Of a stretch of DNA of 62,304 bases, positions 51,910 to 61,174 are shown piece after piece; position 1 is the stretch's first letter, and each line of letters starts with the position of its first letter. The position numbers were made by a program, and so were the translations under genes. Source of the DNA: Arthrobacter sp. CAU 1506. GTDB taxonomy: Bacteria; Actinomycetota; Actinomycetes; Actinomycetales; Micrococcaceae. The DNA is taken from assembly GCF_005047635.1 (NCBI RefSeq), contig NZ_SUKC01000020.1:1-62304 (forward strand), written 5' to 3'. A model generated the notes under the pieces. The model had not been told where the DNA came from and searched no databases. It saw only the letters and a list, made by a program, of their open reading frames with translations.

Positions 51910-53508
51910 ATGACCATCGAGATAACGGACCAGCCGCCCGTGGCCGGCGCCGAGAAGATCCTCACGCCGGAGGCCTTGGACTTCATCGAGGAGCTGCACC
52001 GCAGGTTCGCCAGCACCCGGAACAAGCTGCTGGCCGACCGCGCCGAGCACCGCCGCGCCGCATCCCAGACGGGCAAGCTGGATTTCCTGCCGGAGACCGA
52101 ACACATCCGCACCGGCGACTGGAGCGTGGCGCCGGCACCGGCGGCCTTGCAGGACCGCAGGGTGGAGATGACCGGGCCGGCGACGCCGGCCAAGATGGCG
52201 ATCAACGCGCTGAACTCGGGGGCCAAGGTCTGGCTGGCGGATCTGGAAGATGCCTGCGCGCCGACCTGGCCCAACGTGATTGATGCCCAGCTCAACCTTT
52301 ACGGCGACGCCCGGGGCGAGCTGTCGCACACCTCCGCCGAGGGCAAGGAGTACAGGCTGCGCACCGACGCGCCGCAGGCCACCGTGGTGGTCCGACCGCG
52401 CGGCTGGCACCTGCCGGAAAAGCACCTCATGCTCGACGGCGGCCCCGCCATCGGCGCGCTGGTGGACTTCGGTCTGCACTTCTTCCACAACGCGGCCCAC
52501 CTGGCTTCCACCGGCCAGGGCCCGTTCTACTACCTGCCCAAGATGGAGAGCCATCTGGAGGCGCGGCTCTGGAACGAGGTGTTCAACGTGGCGCAGGACG
52601 CCCTGGGCATCCCGCGCGGGACGGTGCGGGCCACGGTGCTGATCGAGACCATCCCTGCGGCGTTCCAAATGGAGGAAATCCTCTTTGAGCTGCGCGAGCA
52701 TGCCTCTGGCCTGAACGCCGGCCGCTGGGACTACCTGTTCAGCATCATCAAGTACTTCCGCGACGCGGGCGCGGACTTTGTGCTGCCGGACCGCGCGAGT
52801 GTGTCGATGACGGCGCCGTTCATGCGCGCCTACACCGAGCTGCTGGTCAAGACCTGCCACCGGCGGGGCGCCTTCGCGATGGGCGGGATGGCCGCGTTCA
52901 TCCCCAACCGGCGCGAACCGGAGATCACGGCCCGGGCGGTGGAGAAGGTCCGCGCGGACAAGACCCGCGAGGCCCGCGACGGCTTCGACGGCTCCTGGGT
53001 GGCCCATCCGGACCTGGTGCCGATTTGCCAGGAAGTGTTCGACGACGTGCTGGGGGACAGGCCGAACCAGCTGGACCGGCTGCGCGACGACGTGCAGGTC
53101 ACCCCGAAGCAGCTGCTGGACATTCCGTCGGCCGGCGGCGAGGTCACCGAGGCCGGCCTGCGGCTGAACCTGTACGTGGCGGTGGCCTACACCGCCGTTT
53201 GGCTTTCCGGCAACGGCGCGGTGGCCATCCACAACCTGATGGAGGACGCCGCCACCGCCGAGATCTCGCGCTCGCAGATCTGGCAGCAGCTGCACAACAA
53301 GGTGCTGCTGGCCGATACCGGAAACACGGTCACCGCCGAACTGGTGGACCAGATCCTGGCCGAGGAAACCGAACGCCTGCGCGGGGAAGTGGATCCGGTG
53401 GAGTTTGAACGCCACTACCTGCCGGCCAGTAGGCTGATCGGCGAACTGGCCACCGGTGCGCAGTTCGTGGACTTCCTGACCCTGCCGGCCTATGAGCTGG
53501 TGACCTGA
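51910..53508 (+). CDS. aceB: Malate synthase A
   Basis: Condenses glyoxylate and acetyl-CoA to malate. 532 residues from ATG 51910, 7 bases after GGAGGAG; the longer frame to 51835 overlaps uricase. Motifs: VWLADLEDACAPTWPN, the catalytic region VVRPRGWHLPEKH, ATVLIETIPAAFQMEEI, and the general-base region NLMEDAATAEISRSQIWQQ. Its place inside the purine operon indicates a job in using glyoxylate released from ureidoglycolate rather than the general glyoxylate shunt. Confidence 0.95.
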   Translation: MTIEITDQPPVAGAEKILTPEALDFIEELHRRFASTRNKLLADRAEHRRAASQTGKLDFLPETEHIRTGDWSVAPAPAALQDRRVEMTGPATPAKMAINALNSGAKVWLADLEDACAPTWPNVIDAQLNLYGDARGELSHTSAEGKEYRLRTDAPQATVVVRPRGWHLPEKHLMLDGGPAIGALVDFGLHFFHNAAHLASTGQGPFYYLPKMESHLEARLWNEVFNVAQDALGIPRGTVRATVLIETIPAAFQMEEILFELREHASGLNAGRWDYLFSIIKYFRDAGADFVLPDRASVSMTAPFMRAYTELLVKTCHRRGAFAMGGMAAFIPNRREPEITARAVEKVRADKTREARDGFDGSWVAHPDLVPICQEVFDDVLGDRPNQLDRLRDDVQVTPKQLLDIPSAGGEVTEAGLRLNLYVAVAYTAVWLSGNGAVAIHNLMEDAATAEISRSQIWQQLHNKVLLADTGNTVTAELVDQILAEETERLRGEVDPVEFERHYLPASRLIGELATGAQFVDFLTLPAYELVT

Positions 53509-54794
53509 TGGCCCGCCGCCTGGCCTTGGAAGCCGATGCCCTGGCCTGGATCGACGCTGAGCTCGCTGCGACCGATAACCTTCTCGCGACGCATTATCCG
53601 GGCGAAGCCGTGGGCCGCCAGCCCGTTCACACCGTGTATATTCCGGCTGGCGCATACGTCCCGGAGCTGCCGGCCCGCTGGAGTGCCGAGGCGCTCGCGG
53701 TGGCGAAGGCCCACGGTGGGCTGGAGCAGCTGGCGGTCTTTCTGGACCTGGCCGACCCGGCACAGCTGGCCGAGCTCGTCCGGCGCAAGCTGGAGACGGA
53801 ACCGATCGAAGACCTGCGGGTGGATTTCGAGGACGGCTACCGCAAGCACGACGACGACGAAGAAGACGCCGCGGCGGAACGCGCCGGCGAACTGGTGGCT
53901 GAGACGGTTGCAGCGGGGACGGCGCCCCCGTTCATAGGCGTCCGGTTCAAGAGTCTGGAGGCGGCTTCCCGCGCCCGCGGACTGCGCACGCTGGATCTGT
54001 TCCTCGGGTCGTTGACCGAACACGCCGGCGGACGAGGCCTACCCGACGGACTGGTGCTCACGCTGCCCAAGGTCAGCACCGTGGACCAGGTCCGGGCCAT
54101 GGTTTACGTGTGCGAGAAGCTGGAGCGGGCGCACGGCCTCGCATCCGGGCGGCTGCGCTTCGAAGTCCAGGTGGAGATGCCGCAGCTAATCCTCGCCGCC
54201 AACGGAACCGCGCCGGTGGCCCGGCTGATCCACGAGGGTTCTGGGCGGGTGGCCGGCCTGCACTACGGAACCTACGACTACAGCGCCTCACTGGGCATCG
54301 CTGCCGGCTACCAGTCGATGGAGCACCCGGCGGCCGACCATGCCAAGAACGTAATGCAGGTTGCCGCGGCGGGCACCGGCGTGCGCCTGTCCGACGGCTC
54401 GGCGAACATCCTGCCGGTTGGCGACCCCGGAAACGTCAGGGCGGCCTGGGCGCTCCACGCCAGGCTGGTCCGCCGGCACCTGGAACGCGGCATCTACCAA
54501 GGCTGGGACCTGCACCCGGCGCAGCTGCCCACCCGATTCCTGGCCACCTATGCCTTCTACCGGGACGGATTGGAGGCCGCTGCCACCCGGCTGAGGAACT
54601 ATGTGCACGGGACGGCGGGCACCGTCCTTGATGAACCCGCCACCGCTCGCGCCCTCGCCCGTTTCATCGACCGCGCGTTGACCTGTGGCGCGGTGGAGGA
54701 AGCCGAGTTCATCCAACTGGCGGGCGTTCCGGTGGTGCAGCTCCGCTCGCTGGCCTATCCGCCCAGATCCGCCGGGGCGGAGGGAACACCATGA
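53508..54794 (+). CDS. DUF6986 / HpcH-HpaI aldolase-citrate lyase-like protein
   Basis: 428 residues. The lyase-type TIM-barrel features are RVDFEDGYRKHDDDEEDAAA (acidic metal region), PFIGVRFKSLE, GLVLTLPKVSTVDQV, the EVQVEMPQLI strand and LHYGTYDYSASLGIAAGYQ. The fold is that of CitE/malyl-CoA lyase and malate synthase G relatives, but no function is established for the family. It shares one base with the aceB stop and overlaps the next gene by four, so it is tightly tied to glyoxylate use. The substrate is unknown. Confidence 0.82.
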   Translation: MARRLALEADALAWIDAELAATDNLLATHYPGEAVGRQPVHTVYIPAGAYVPELPARWSAEALAVAKAHGGLEQLAVFLDLADPAQLAELVRRKLETEPIEDLRVDFEDGYRKHDDDEEDAAAERAGELVAETVAAGTAPPFIGVRFKSLEAASRARGLRTLDLFLGSLTEHAGGRGLPDGLVLTLPKVSTVDQVRAMVYVCEKLERAHGLASGRLRFEVQVEMPQLILAANGTAPVARLIHEGSGRVAGLHYGTYDYSASLGIAAGYQSMEHPAADHAKNVMQVAAAGTGVRLSDGSANILPVGDPGNVRAAWALHARLVRRHLERGIYQGWDLHPAQLPTRFLATYAFYRDGLEAAATRLRNYVHGTAGTVLDEPATARALARFIDRALTCGAVEEAEFIQLAGVPVVQLRSLAYPPRSAGAEGTP

Positions 54795-55606
54795 ACACCC
54801 CGCACTACTACGCGAATCCGGCCGGGCTGCCGCCGCAAACCGACCTGCTCACCGACCGGGCCATCGTGACCGAGGCCTACACGGTGATTCCGCGCGGCGT
54901 GCTCCGCGACATTGTCACCAGCGTGCTGCCCGGCTGGGCCGGCACACGCTGCTGGGTGCTCAACCGGCCGGTTCCGGGAGGCGCCAGCACGTTCGCGCAG
55001 TACCTGATGGAGGTGGACCCCGGCGGAGGAGCGGAGCGGCCGGAAGAGCAGCCGACCGTGCAAGGTTTCATCTTCACGGTCCGCGGCGAACTGTCCGTGA
55101 CCATCGACGGCGACCAGCGCCAGCTGCTCCCGGGCGGATTTGCCTATGCGCCGGCGGGCGCCCGTTGGACGGTCAGGAACGACGGCGATGCGCCCGCGCA
55201 ATTCCACTGGATCCGCAAGGCCTACCAGCCGCTGGAGGACCACAGCGCCAAGCCGGTGTTCGGCAACGAGCAGGACATCGAGCCCGTGCCGATGCCGGAT
55301 ACGCAGAACCGGTGGCGCACTACCCGGATGCTGCCCGTCGACGACCTGGCCTACGACATGCACGTCAACGTGGTCACGTTCGAGCCGGGCGCGTCGATCC
55401 CGTTCGCGGAAACGCACGTGATGGAACACGGCCTGTACGTGCTCGAAGGCAAGGGCGTGTACCGGCTGAACAGCGACTGGGTGGAGGTGCAGGAGGGCGA
55501 CTACCTGTCGCTGCGGGCCTTCTGCCCGCAGGCTTGCTACGCAGGCGGACCGTCCAATTTCCGCTACCTGCTGTACAAGGACGTCAACCGGCAGATCATG
55601 CTCTAG
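54791..55606 (+). CDS. allE: (S)-ureidoglycine aminohydrolase, double cupin
   Basis: Releases ammonia from ureidoglycine to give (S)-ureidoglycolate, using Mn. 271 residues with two cupin repeats: first around 75-125 (QGFIFTVRGELSVTIDGDQR) and second around 190-250 (GASIPFAETHVMEHGLYVLE). The E-T-H-x-M-E-H cluster in the second cupin holds the metal ligands. It overlaps the DUF6986 gene by ATGA. Confidence 0.92.
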   Translation: MNTPHYYANPAGLPPQTDLLTDRAIVTEAYTVIPRGVLRDIVTSVLPGWAGTRCWVLNRPVPGGASTFAQYLMEVDPGGGAERPEEQPTVQGFIFTVRGELSVTIDGDQRQLLPGGFAYAPAGARWTVRNDGDAPAQFHWIRKAYQPLEDHSAKPVFGNEQDIEPVPMPDTQNRWRTTRMLPVDDLAYDMHVNVVTFEPGASIPFAETHVMEHGLYVLEGKGVYRLNSDWVEVQEGDYLSLRAFCPQACYAGGPSNFRYLLYKDVNRQIML

Positions 55607-55645
55607 GCCGGAGTGCGGACGGAATTCGAGACAGGAGCAGGCCAG

Positions 55646-57007
55646 TTGACCGACAAGCTGACCGACGCCGAGGAAGCCTACGACCTGGTGGTGCGGGGCG
55701 ACCGGGTGATGACGCCGGACGGGACCGGGCCGCGGGAAATCGGCGTCCGCGACGGCACGGTGGCGGCCGTTGCGCCCTTAGGTGCCGGGCTGCGGGGCGC
55801 CAAAATCCTTGAACTGGAAGCCGACGAGGTGCTGATCCCGGGCCTGGTGGACACACACGTCCACGTCAACGAGCCGGGGCGTACAGAGTGGGAGGGGTTC
55901 GCGTCCGCCACCCGGGCCGCGGCGGCCGGGGGAGTGACCACGATCGTGGACATGCCGCTGAACAGCATTCCGCCCACCGTGAGCGTGCCGGCCTTGGAGG
56001 AGAAGCGGGCGGTCGCCCTGAACCAGGCCTTTGTGGATGTGGGCTTCTGGGGCGGTGCGGTGCCGGGCAACACCAAGAACCTGCGGCCGCTGCACGAGGC
56101 GGGGGTCTTCGGCTTCAAGTGCTTTCTGGTGCACTCCGGCGTGGATGAGTTCCCGCCGTTGAGCCCGGCGGAGCTGGAAAAGGATCTGGCCGAATTGGCA
56201 GCCTTCGGCGCGCTGATGCTGGTGCACGCCGAGGACGCCGGGACCATCGACCGGGCCCCGCATCCTGCCGGCAAGACATATGCATCCTTCCTGGCCTCGC
56301 GACCGGACAACGCGGAAACCGCGGCGATTGCGGACGTGATCGAACCGGCCCGCAGCACCGGCGCCCGCGTGCACATCCTGCACCTGTCCTCCGCGGACGC
56401 GCTGACGGAGATCGCCGAGGCCAAGGCTACAGGTGTCCGGCTGACCGCGGAGACCTGCCCGCACTACCTGACGCTGGCCGCCGAGGACATTCCGGACGGA
56501 GCCACCGCCTTCAAATGCTGTCCGCCCGTCCGCGGGGAAGCCAACCGTGAGCTGCTCTGGGACGGCCTGGCCAACGGGACCATCGACTGCATCGTCTCCG
56601 ACCACTCGCCCAGCACACAGGACCTGAAGGATCTGGCGCACGGCGACTTCGGCACCGCTTGGGGCGGGATCGCTTCGCTGCAGCTGGGCCTGCCGCTGGT
56701 CTGGACGGAAGCGCGCCGGCGCGGGATTGCCCTGGAACGGGTGGTGGACTGGATGTCCGCCCGCCCGGCCGCCATCGCGGGCTTGCAGCGCAAGGGCCGT
56801 ATTGAAGTAGGTGCGGAGGCCGATTTCGCCGTCTTTGCCGACGGGGAGGACTTTGTGGTGGACGCGGCCGCGCTGAAGCACAAGAATCCGGTCTGCCCGT
56901 ACGACGGCGCAGCCCTCGCCGGGGTCGTCCGGCGCACCTACCTGCGCGGCGTCCCGGTCAACGATGATGTGCCGGGTGGGCGACTGCTGCGGCGCAGCCC
57001 AGACTGA
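55646..57007 (+). CDS. allB: Allantoinase
   Basis: Opens the hydantoin ring of allantoin to allantoate. About 453 residues from a TTG start placed 8 bases after GGAG; a GTG at 55613 is the alternative. Metal motif [11 protein letters not shown], the ADMPLNS-like stretch ([12 protein letters not shown]), carbamylated-lysine region [32 protein letters not shown], and DHSPS. These are the di-zinc cyclic-amidohydrolase landmarks of AllB. No allantoate hydrolase (allC/alc) is in the window, so the pathway needs a gene elsewhere. Confidence 0.93.
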   Translation: MTDKLTDAEEAYDLVVRGDRVMTPDGTGPREIGVRDGTVAAVAPLGAGLRGAKILELEADEVLIPGLVDTHVHVNEPGRTEWEGFASATRAAAAGGVTTIVDMPLNSIPPTVSVPALEEKRAVALNQAFVDVGFWGGAVPGNTKNLRPLHEAGVFGFKCFLVHSGVDEFPPLSPAELEKDLAELAAFGALMLVHAEDAGTIDRAPHPAGKTYASFLASRPDNAETAAIADVIEPARSTGARVHILHLSSADALTEIAEAKATGVRLTAETCPHYLTLAAEDIPDGATAFKCCPPVRGEANRELLWDGLANGTIDCIVSDHSPSTQDLKDLAHGDFGTAWGGIASLQLGLPLVWTEARRRGIALERVVDWMSARPAAIAGLQRKGRIEVGAEADFAVFADGEDFVVDAAALKHKNPVCPYDGAALAGVVRRTYLRGVPVNDDVPGGRLLRRSPD

Positions 57008-57071
57008 GTACCCTGGGACGTCCCGAAGCGACGTGCCCCGCGGGCAGCTGCTGTGGCGCAGCCCGGACTGA
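56966..57071 (+). repeat. Diverged tandem duplication of the allB 3' end
   Basis: The last 42 bases of allB (56966-57007) recur with a few changes at 57030-57071, including the stop codon, after a 22-base spacer. A smaller 14-base tandem (GCCACCCAACgCCG) occurs twice at 57109-57136. The 57008-57208 gap holds no gene. Confidence 0.8.
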
Positions 57072-57208
57072 GGAGCTCCGCCGCCGAGGACCGGCAGCGC
57101 TAGCGGTCGCCACCCAACGCCGGCCACCCAACACCGACAGCCACTCACGGGCCCGCCATCCGCCGCCCGATTCCGGCCAGCGCTGGCTTCCGGCATAGCA
57201 TCGGATCC

Positions 57209-58423
57209 GTGAGTAGTGCGGAGCAACCTTGGGCGGGCCACCCGAAAGGCAGCCGAGGTTACCGCAACATGCTGCTGGCCCTGCTGTTCGCCGGCTTCGC
57301 CACCTTCGCCCAGCTGTACTCCGTGCAGGCAGTACTGCCCGGCATCGCCCGCAGCTTCACCGTCGGCCCGGCCGATGCAGCGCTCAGCGTCTCCGCCGCC
57401 ACCATCGGCCTAGCGCTCGCGGTGATTCCCTGGTCGGCGGTAGCGGACCGTGCCGGCCGAAAGCGCACCATGGCATGGGCGATCAGCGCCGCCGTCGCCC
57501 TTGGCCTGCTGCTGCCGTTGGCGCCGAACTTCCCCGCCTTGCTGGCGCTGCGCTTCCTGGAGGGTGCAGCGCTCGGTGGGATCCCCGCCGTCGCACTGGT
57601 CTATCTGAATGAGGAAGTGCAGCGGCTGCACGCGGCGGTAGCCGCCGGCACCTATGTGGCCGGCACTACCGTGGGCGGCCTGGCCGGGCGCCTCATCGCC
57701 GGACCGGTGGGGGAGTGGGCCGGCTGGCGCACAGGCTTGCTGGCGGTCAGCCTCGCGGCCGCGCTCGCCGCGGTGCTCTTCGTCCGGCTGGCTCCGTCCC
57801 CGCGCGGATTCCGTCCGCTGCAGCGCGGGCAGGGCCCGGGGCTCGGGCAACGGATCCTGGCCAACCTGCGCTCGGTGCCTTTGCTGGCGCTCTACGCCCA
57901 GGGGTTCCTGCTGATGGGCGGCTTCGTGGCCGTGTACAACTATCTGGGCTTCCGGCTGGAAGCGCCGCCGTTCCTGCTGCCCGCGTCGCTGGTTTCACTG
58001 CTGTTCCTGGCTTACCTGGCCGGAACGGTGAGTTCCCGGGTGGCCGGTGGGCTGACGGTACGGTCCGGGCGCCTGCCGGTGCTGCTGGGCGGGATCGCGG
58101 TCAGCATCGCCGGGCTGGCAGTCACACTAGCCGATTCGCTGCCGCTGATCCTGCTCGGGCTGCTGCTTTTCACCGCCGGATTCTTCGCCGCCCATTCGGT
58201 GGCCTCCGGTTGGACCCCGCGGCTCGCCGCGGTGGGTGCGGCCCAGGCCTCAAGCCTCTACAACCTGTTCTACTACGCGGGCTCCAGCCTGTTCGGCTGG
58301 GCCGGCGGCCTGTTCTTCGGCCAGTTCGGTTGGACCGGCGTGGTTGGCTTCACCGCTGCGCTCGCCGTCATCGCGGGCACGACGGCGGTGCTCGCCCTGC
58401 GTCGGCGCGGCACCGGGGAGTGA
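57209..58423 (+). CDS. MFS transporter, YnfM/sugar-efflux-like
   Basis: 404 residues, 12 hydrophobic segments, GTG start (an internal ATG at 57269 is the alternative). It has FATFAQLYSVQAVLPGIA in helix 1, the loop AVADRAGRKRTM (MFS A motif) near 80, and FLEGAALGGIPAVALVYL. This resembles the YnfM group of 12-TM exporters. It follows the purine operon by 200 bases and may be unrelated to it. Confidence 0.86.
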   Translation: MSSAEQPWAGHPKGSRGYRNMLLALLFAGFATFAQLYSVQAVLPGIARSFTVGPADAALSVSAATIGLALAVIPWSAVADRAGRKRTMAWAISAAVALGLLLPLAPNFPALLALRFLEGAALGGIPAVALVYLNEEVQRLHAAVAAGTYVAGTTVGGLAGRLIAGPVGEWAGWRTGLLAVSLAAALAAVLFVRLAPSPRGFRPLQRGQGPGLGQRILANLRSVPLLALYAQGFLLMGGFVAVYNYLGFRLEAPPFLLPASLVSLLFLAYLAGTVSSRVAGGLTVRSGRLPVLLGGIAVSIAGLAVTLADSLPLILLGLLLFTAGFFAAHSVASGWTPRLAAVGAAQASSLYNLFYYAGSSLFGWAGGLFFGQFGWTGVVGFTAALAVIAGTTAVLALRRRGTGE

Positions 58424-58514
58424 GGGCGGCTGGCGGCCGGGGCAGAAGCTCTGGGCGGCCGACCCGAGTGCCCGTGTGACGGACCAGGGCAGCCCGAGGC
58501 CTAAGCTGGAAGGC

Positions 58515-59864
58515 GTGAATCCGGAGAAGACGGCTGCACGGCAGCAGGGACAAGGCCTGAACCGGCGCATCCTTGCGCTCGCCATCCCCGCGTTCGGAGC
58601 CTTGATCGCCGAACCGCTGTTCCTCGCAGCCGATTCGGCGATCGTGGGGCACCTCGGCGTGGCGGAACTGGCCGGCATGGGGTTGGCCGCCACCGTGGTG
58701 CAGACCGTCGTCGGATTGATGATCTTCCTGGCCTACTCCACCACACCAGCAGTGGCACGGCTGCTGGGCGCGGGCCGACTGGCGGAGGCCTACGGCGTCG
58801 GCCGCGACGGCATCTGGCTGGCGCTGGCCGTCGGCATCGTGATGGCCGTGGCCGGCTGGATCTTTGCGCCCGACCTGACCGCCGCGATGGGCGCCACCGG
58901 AGCGGTGCAGGACTTCGCCGTGGACTATCTGCGCTGGTCGATGCCTGGCCTGCCCGGCATGCTGATTGTGCTGGCCGCCACCGGCGTGCTGCGCGGGCTG
59001 CAGGACACCAAGACCCCGCTGCTGGTGGCCGGCATCGGGTTCCTGGTCAACATCGGCCTGAACTTCCTGCTGGTCTACGGCATGGGCCTTTCAGTGGCCG
59101 GTTCGGCGATGGGCACCAGCCTGGTGCAGTGGGGCATGGCGGCGGTCTATCTGGTCATCGTCTACCGCGGCGCGGTCAGATACTCCGTGCCGTTGCGGCC
59201 CACCTGGGCCGGGCTGAAGGCCACCACGCACGTGGGCTCCTGGCTGATGCTTCGGACGCTGAGCATGCGGATCGCGTTGCTTGCCACCGTTTTTGTGGCC
59301 ACTTCGCAGGGCCCGGTCAGCCTGGCCGGGCATCAATTGGTGATGACCATGTACAGCTTCCTGGCCTTTGCGCTGGATGCCATCGCGATCGCTGCCCAGG
59401 CCCTGATCGGCAAGGAACTGGGGGCGTCGAACAAGGCGATGGCGCACTCGCTGACCCGGCGGATGATCGTCTGGGGGATCGGGTTCGGTGCGGTGACCGG
59501 CCTGCTGCTGGCCGCGGTTGCTCCGGTGCTCGGCTGGGTCTTCACCTCCGACCCGGCCGTGCATCAGGCCTTCACCGCCGCGATCTGGGTGCTGGCTTTG
59601 AGCCAGCCGATCTGCGGGTTCGTGTTCGTGCTGGACGGCGTACTGATCGGCGCCGGCGATGCACGGTATCTGGCGATCGCCGGCGTCGTAAATCTGGCCG
59701 TGTATGCGCCGCTGCTGGTGTGGGTCGACCGGGCCGGGCTGACCGGAACCGAAGGCCTGCTCTGGCTGTGGGCGGCGTTCGCGCTCGGTTACACGGCGGC
59801 GCGCGCCGCGACGCTGGGCTGGCGGGTGCGCAACGATGCGTGGATGATCACCGGGGCGCATTAG
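58515..59864 (+). CDS. MATE-family efflux transporter (DinF-like)
   Basis: 449 residues from a GTG placed after GGAAGGC; the frame is open upstream into the MFS gene but that part is a shadow. Twelve helices in two halves. The N-terminal LALAIPAFGALIAEPLFLAA, then DSAIVGHLGVAELAGMGLA, is the MATE signature, and the second-half repeat includes GHQLVMTMYSFLAFALDAIA. Cation-coupled drug export is the family role. Confidence 0.92.
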   Translation: MNPEKTAARQQGQGLNRRILALAIPAFGALIAEPLFLAADSAIVGHLGVAELAGMGLAATVVQTVVGLMIFLAYSTTPAVARLLGAGRLAEAYGVGRDGIWLALAVGIVMAVAGWIFAPDLTAAMGATGAVQDFAVDYLRWSMPGLPGMLIVLAATGVLRGLQDTKTPLLVAGIGFLVNIGLNFLLVYGMGLSVAGSAMGTSLVQWGMAAVYLVIVYRGAVRYSVPLRPTWAGLKATTHVGSWLMLRTLSMRIALLATVFVATSQGPVSLAGHQLVMTMYSFLAFALDAIAIAAQALIGKELGASNKAMAHSLTRRMIVWGIGFGAVTGLLLAAVAPVLGWVFTSDPAVHQAFTAAIWVLALSQPICGFVFVLDGVLIGAGDARYLAIAGVVNLAVYAPLLVWVDRAGLTGTEGLLWLWAAFALGYTAARAATLGWRVRNDAWMITGAH

Positions 59865-59874
59865 GCTGGAAGCC

Positions 59875-60519
59875 GTGACGATCCCGAGTACTACCCAGGC
59901 CGCCGCGTTCTGGCAGCCAGTCCTGTTCCGCGCCCTGGTGGCCGCTGCCTTCGGCGCCATCACCATCTTCTGGCAGGAGCCCGGCCGAACCGTGATGGCC
60001 GTGGCCGGCGGACTCTTCCTGCTGCTCAGTGGCGTGGCGGTATGGCTGCTGGCCCGCCAGCCGGCCGCTGCGGCCCACCGCCAGCTGCTGCTCGTGCAAG
60101 CCGGCGTATTGGCCGTGACCGGCGTCCTCGCCTGCGTGTTCCAGACCGTGCCGATGTTCACCGTGCTGGCCACCGCGGCGCTGCTGGTCTCCGGCGGTGC
60201 AGAGCTGATGCTGGGCTGGAGCAACCGGCCCACCGGTGCGGCGAGCGGCGACCAGGTGAAGGCCCGGCCCGCCGCCGGCGACTCAGCGGCCGCGATGGAA
60301 CCCGAGGCCGCACCCGGTGCCGGCTCCGTGCTGGCCCGGGACTGGCTGATCACCGGCGCGGTGTCCGTGGGCTTCGGCATTGCCCTGCCGTTCTTCTCGT
60401 ACCTGGGCCCGCATGCTTTGCTGGGCGTGCTGGGCGGGGCGGCGATCATCATCGCCGTCGTGCTGTTGATCGCCGCGTTGAGCCTGCGGCACGACGCGCG
60501 GCAGGCCGCAGCCGGCTGA
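59875..60519 (+). CDS. HdeD/DUF308-like membrane protein
   Basis: 214 residues from a GTG, 10 bases after the MATE stop, so probably co-transcribed. About six hydrophobic segments, split by an Ala/Gly/Pro-rich insert around 120-150. The paired helices of FRALVAAAFGAITIFWQEPG and the GGAELMLGW type resemble HdeD-like acid-resistance membrane proteins. No function can be assigned. Confidence 0.7.
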   Translation: MTIPSTTQAAAFWQPVLFRALVAAAFGAITIFWQEPGRTVMAVAGGLFLLLSGVAVWLLARQPAAAAHRQLLLVQAGVLAVTGVLACVFQTVPMFTVLATAALLVSGGAELMLGWSNRPTGAASGDQVKARPAAGDSAAAMEPEAAPGAGSVLARDWLITGAVSVGFGIALPFFSYLGPHALLGVLGGAAIIIAVVLLIAALSLRHDARQAAAG

Positions 60520-60647
60520 GCGGCGTCTAGCCGTTGACTAGGATGTCAGGCCTGCCCCGATGTGGCGCCGGACACCGGCACCACCCGGAGAACTTCTACG
60601 GCCGGTAGACTGGATGTGGCTTTACCCCGTCAGCAGGAGGAATCATC

Positions 60648-61076
60648 GTGGGCAAGAACGCGTCTGGGCGTCCGGACGAACGGCGGTTGTCCGTCAAGGG
60701 CCCGTTGATCTTTTCGGCGGTGCTGGCCGTCATCGCCGGTTTCCTCACCATGGTTTTCGCCACCGGTGGGTCCGGCAACCTGCTGCGCTGGGACCTCGGC
60801 GTGACAGCTGCCGGCATCGCGTTCATCGCCTCCCTGCTGGTGGTGGCCGTGCTGACCATGTCCACCAAGGAGAACCCCAGCCACCTCAGTGAAGGTTCCG
60901 GGATCCACCGCGTCTCGTCGAAGATCCCGGGCGGCGCGGGCAGCGTGCCGGCCCCCGGAACGCCGCAGAGCCGGGCCCAGGTGGAAGAGCAGCAGGCAGC
61001 GGAAGCCCGCAAGAACCCCGGCCAGGCCTCCAACCATCTTTCCGGTGGCGACGACGACGGCGGCACCGCCCGCTAA
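60648..61076 (+). CDS. Small two-helix membrane protein
   Basis: 142 residues from a GTG with a perfect AGGAGG. Two membrane spans (KGPLIFSAVLAVIAGFLTMV and LGVTAAGIAFIASLLVVAVL), then a hydrophilic, disordered C-terminal half rich in Gly, Gln, Glu and Asp. No family was recognised by eye; proteins like this are common and conserved in Micrococcaceae. Confidence 0.72.
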   Translation: MGKNASGRPDERRLSVKGPLIFSAVLAVIAGFLTMVFATGGSGNLLRWDLGVTAAGIAFIASLLVVAVLTMSTKENPSHLSEGSGIHRVSSKIPGGAGSVPAPGTPQSRAQVEEQQAAEARKNPGQASNHLSGGDDDGGTAR

Positions 61077-61174
61077 TTCGCTGGCGTCGGGACGTCCGGG
61101 CCCGCCCCGCTGATCCACGGGCGCAGGCTCTGACAAGCTGGCGCCGTGCCGTCCCCGCCTGACAAGCTGGCACT

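Noticed and set aside
51895-53763. A 622-codon open frame on the minus strand opposite malate synthase
   Set aside because: Arg/Pro/His/Gly-rich, low-complexity product with no family features. It is the antisense shadow of a clearly identified malate synthase, as expected in high-GC DNA.
55778-57241. A 487-codon minus-strand frame opposite allantoinase
   Set aside because: Antisense shadow of allB; the product has no recognisable domain and no ribosome binding site.
59091-60452. Minus-strand 453-codon frame across the MATE and HdeD-like genes
   Set aside because: Crosses two real genes on the other strand and has no conserved motif.
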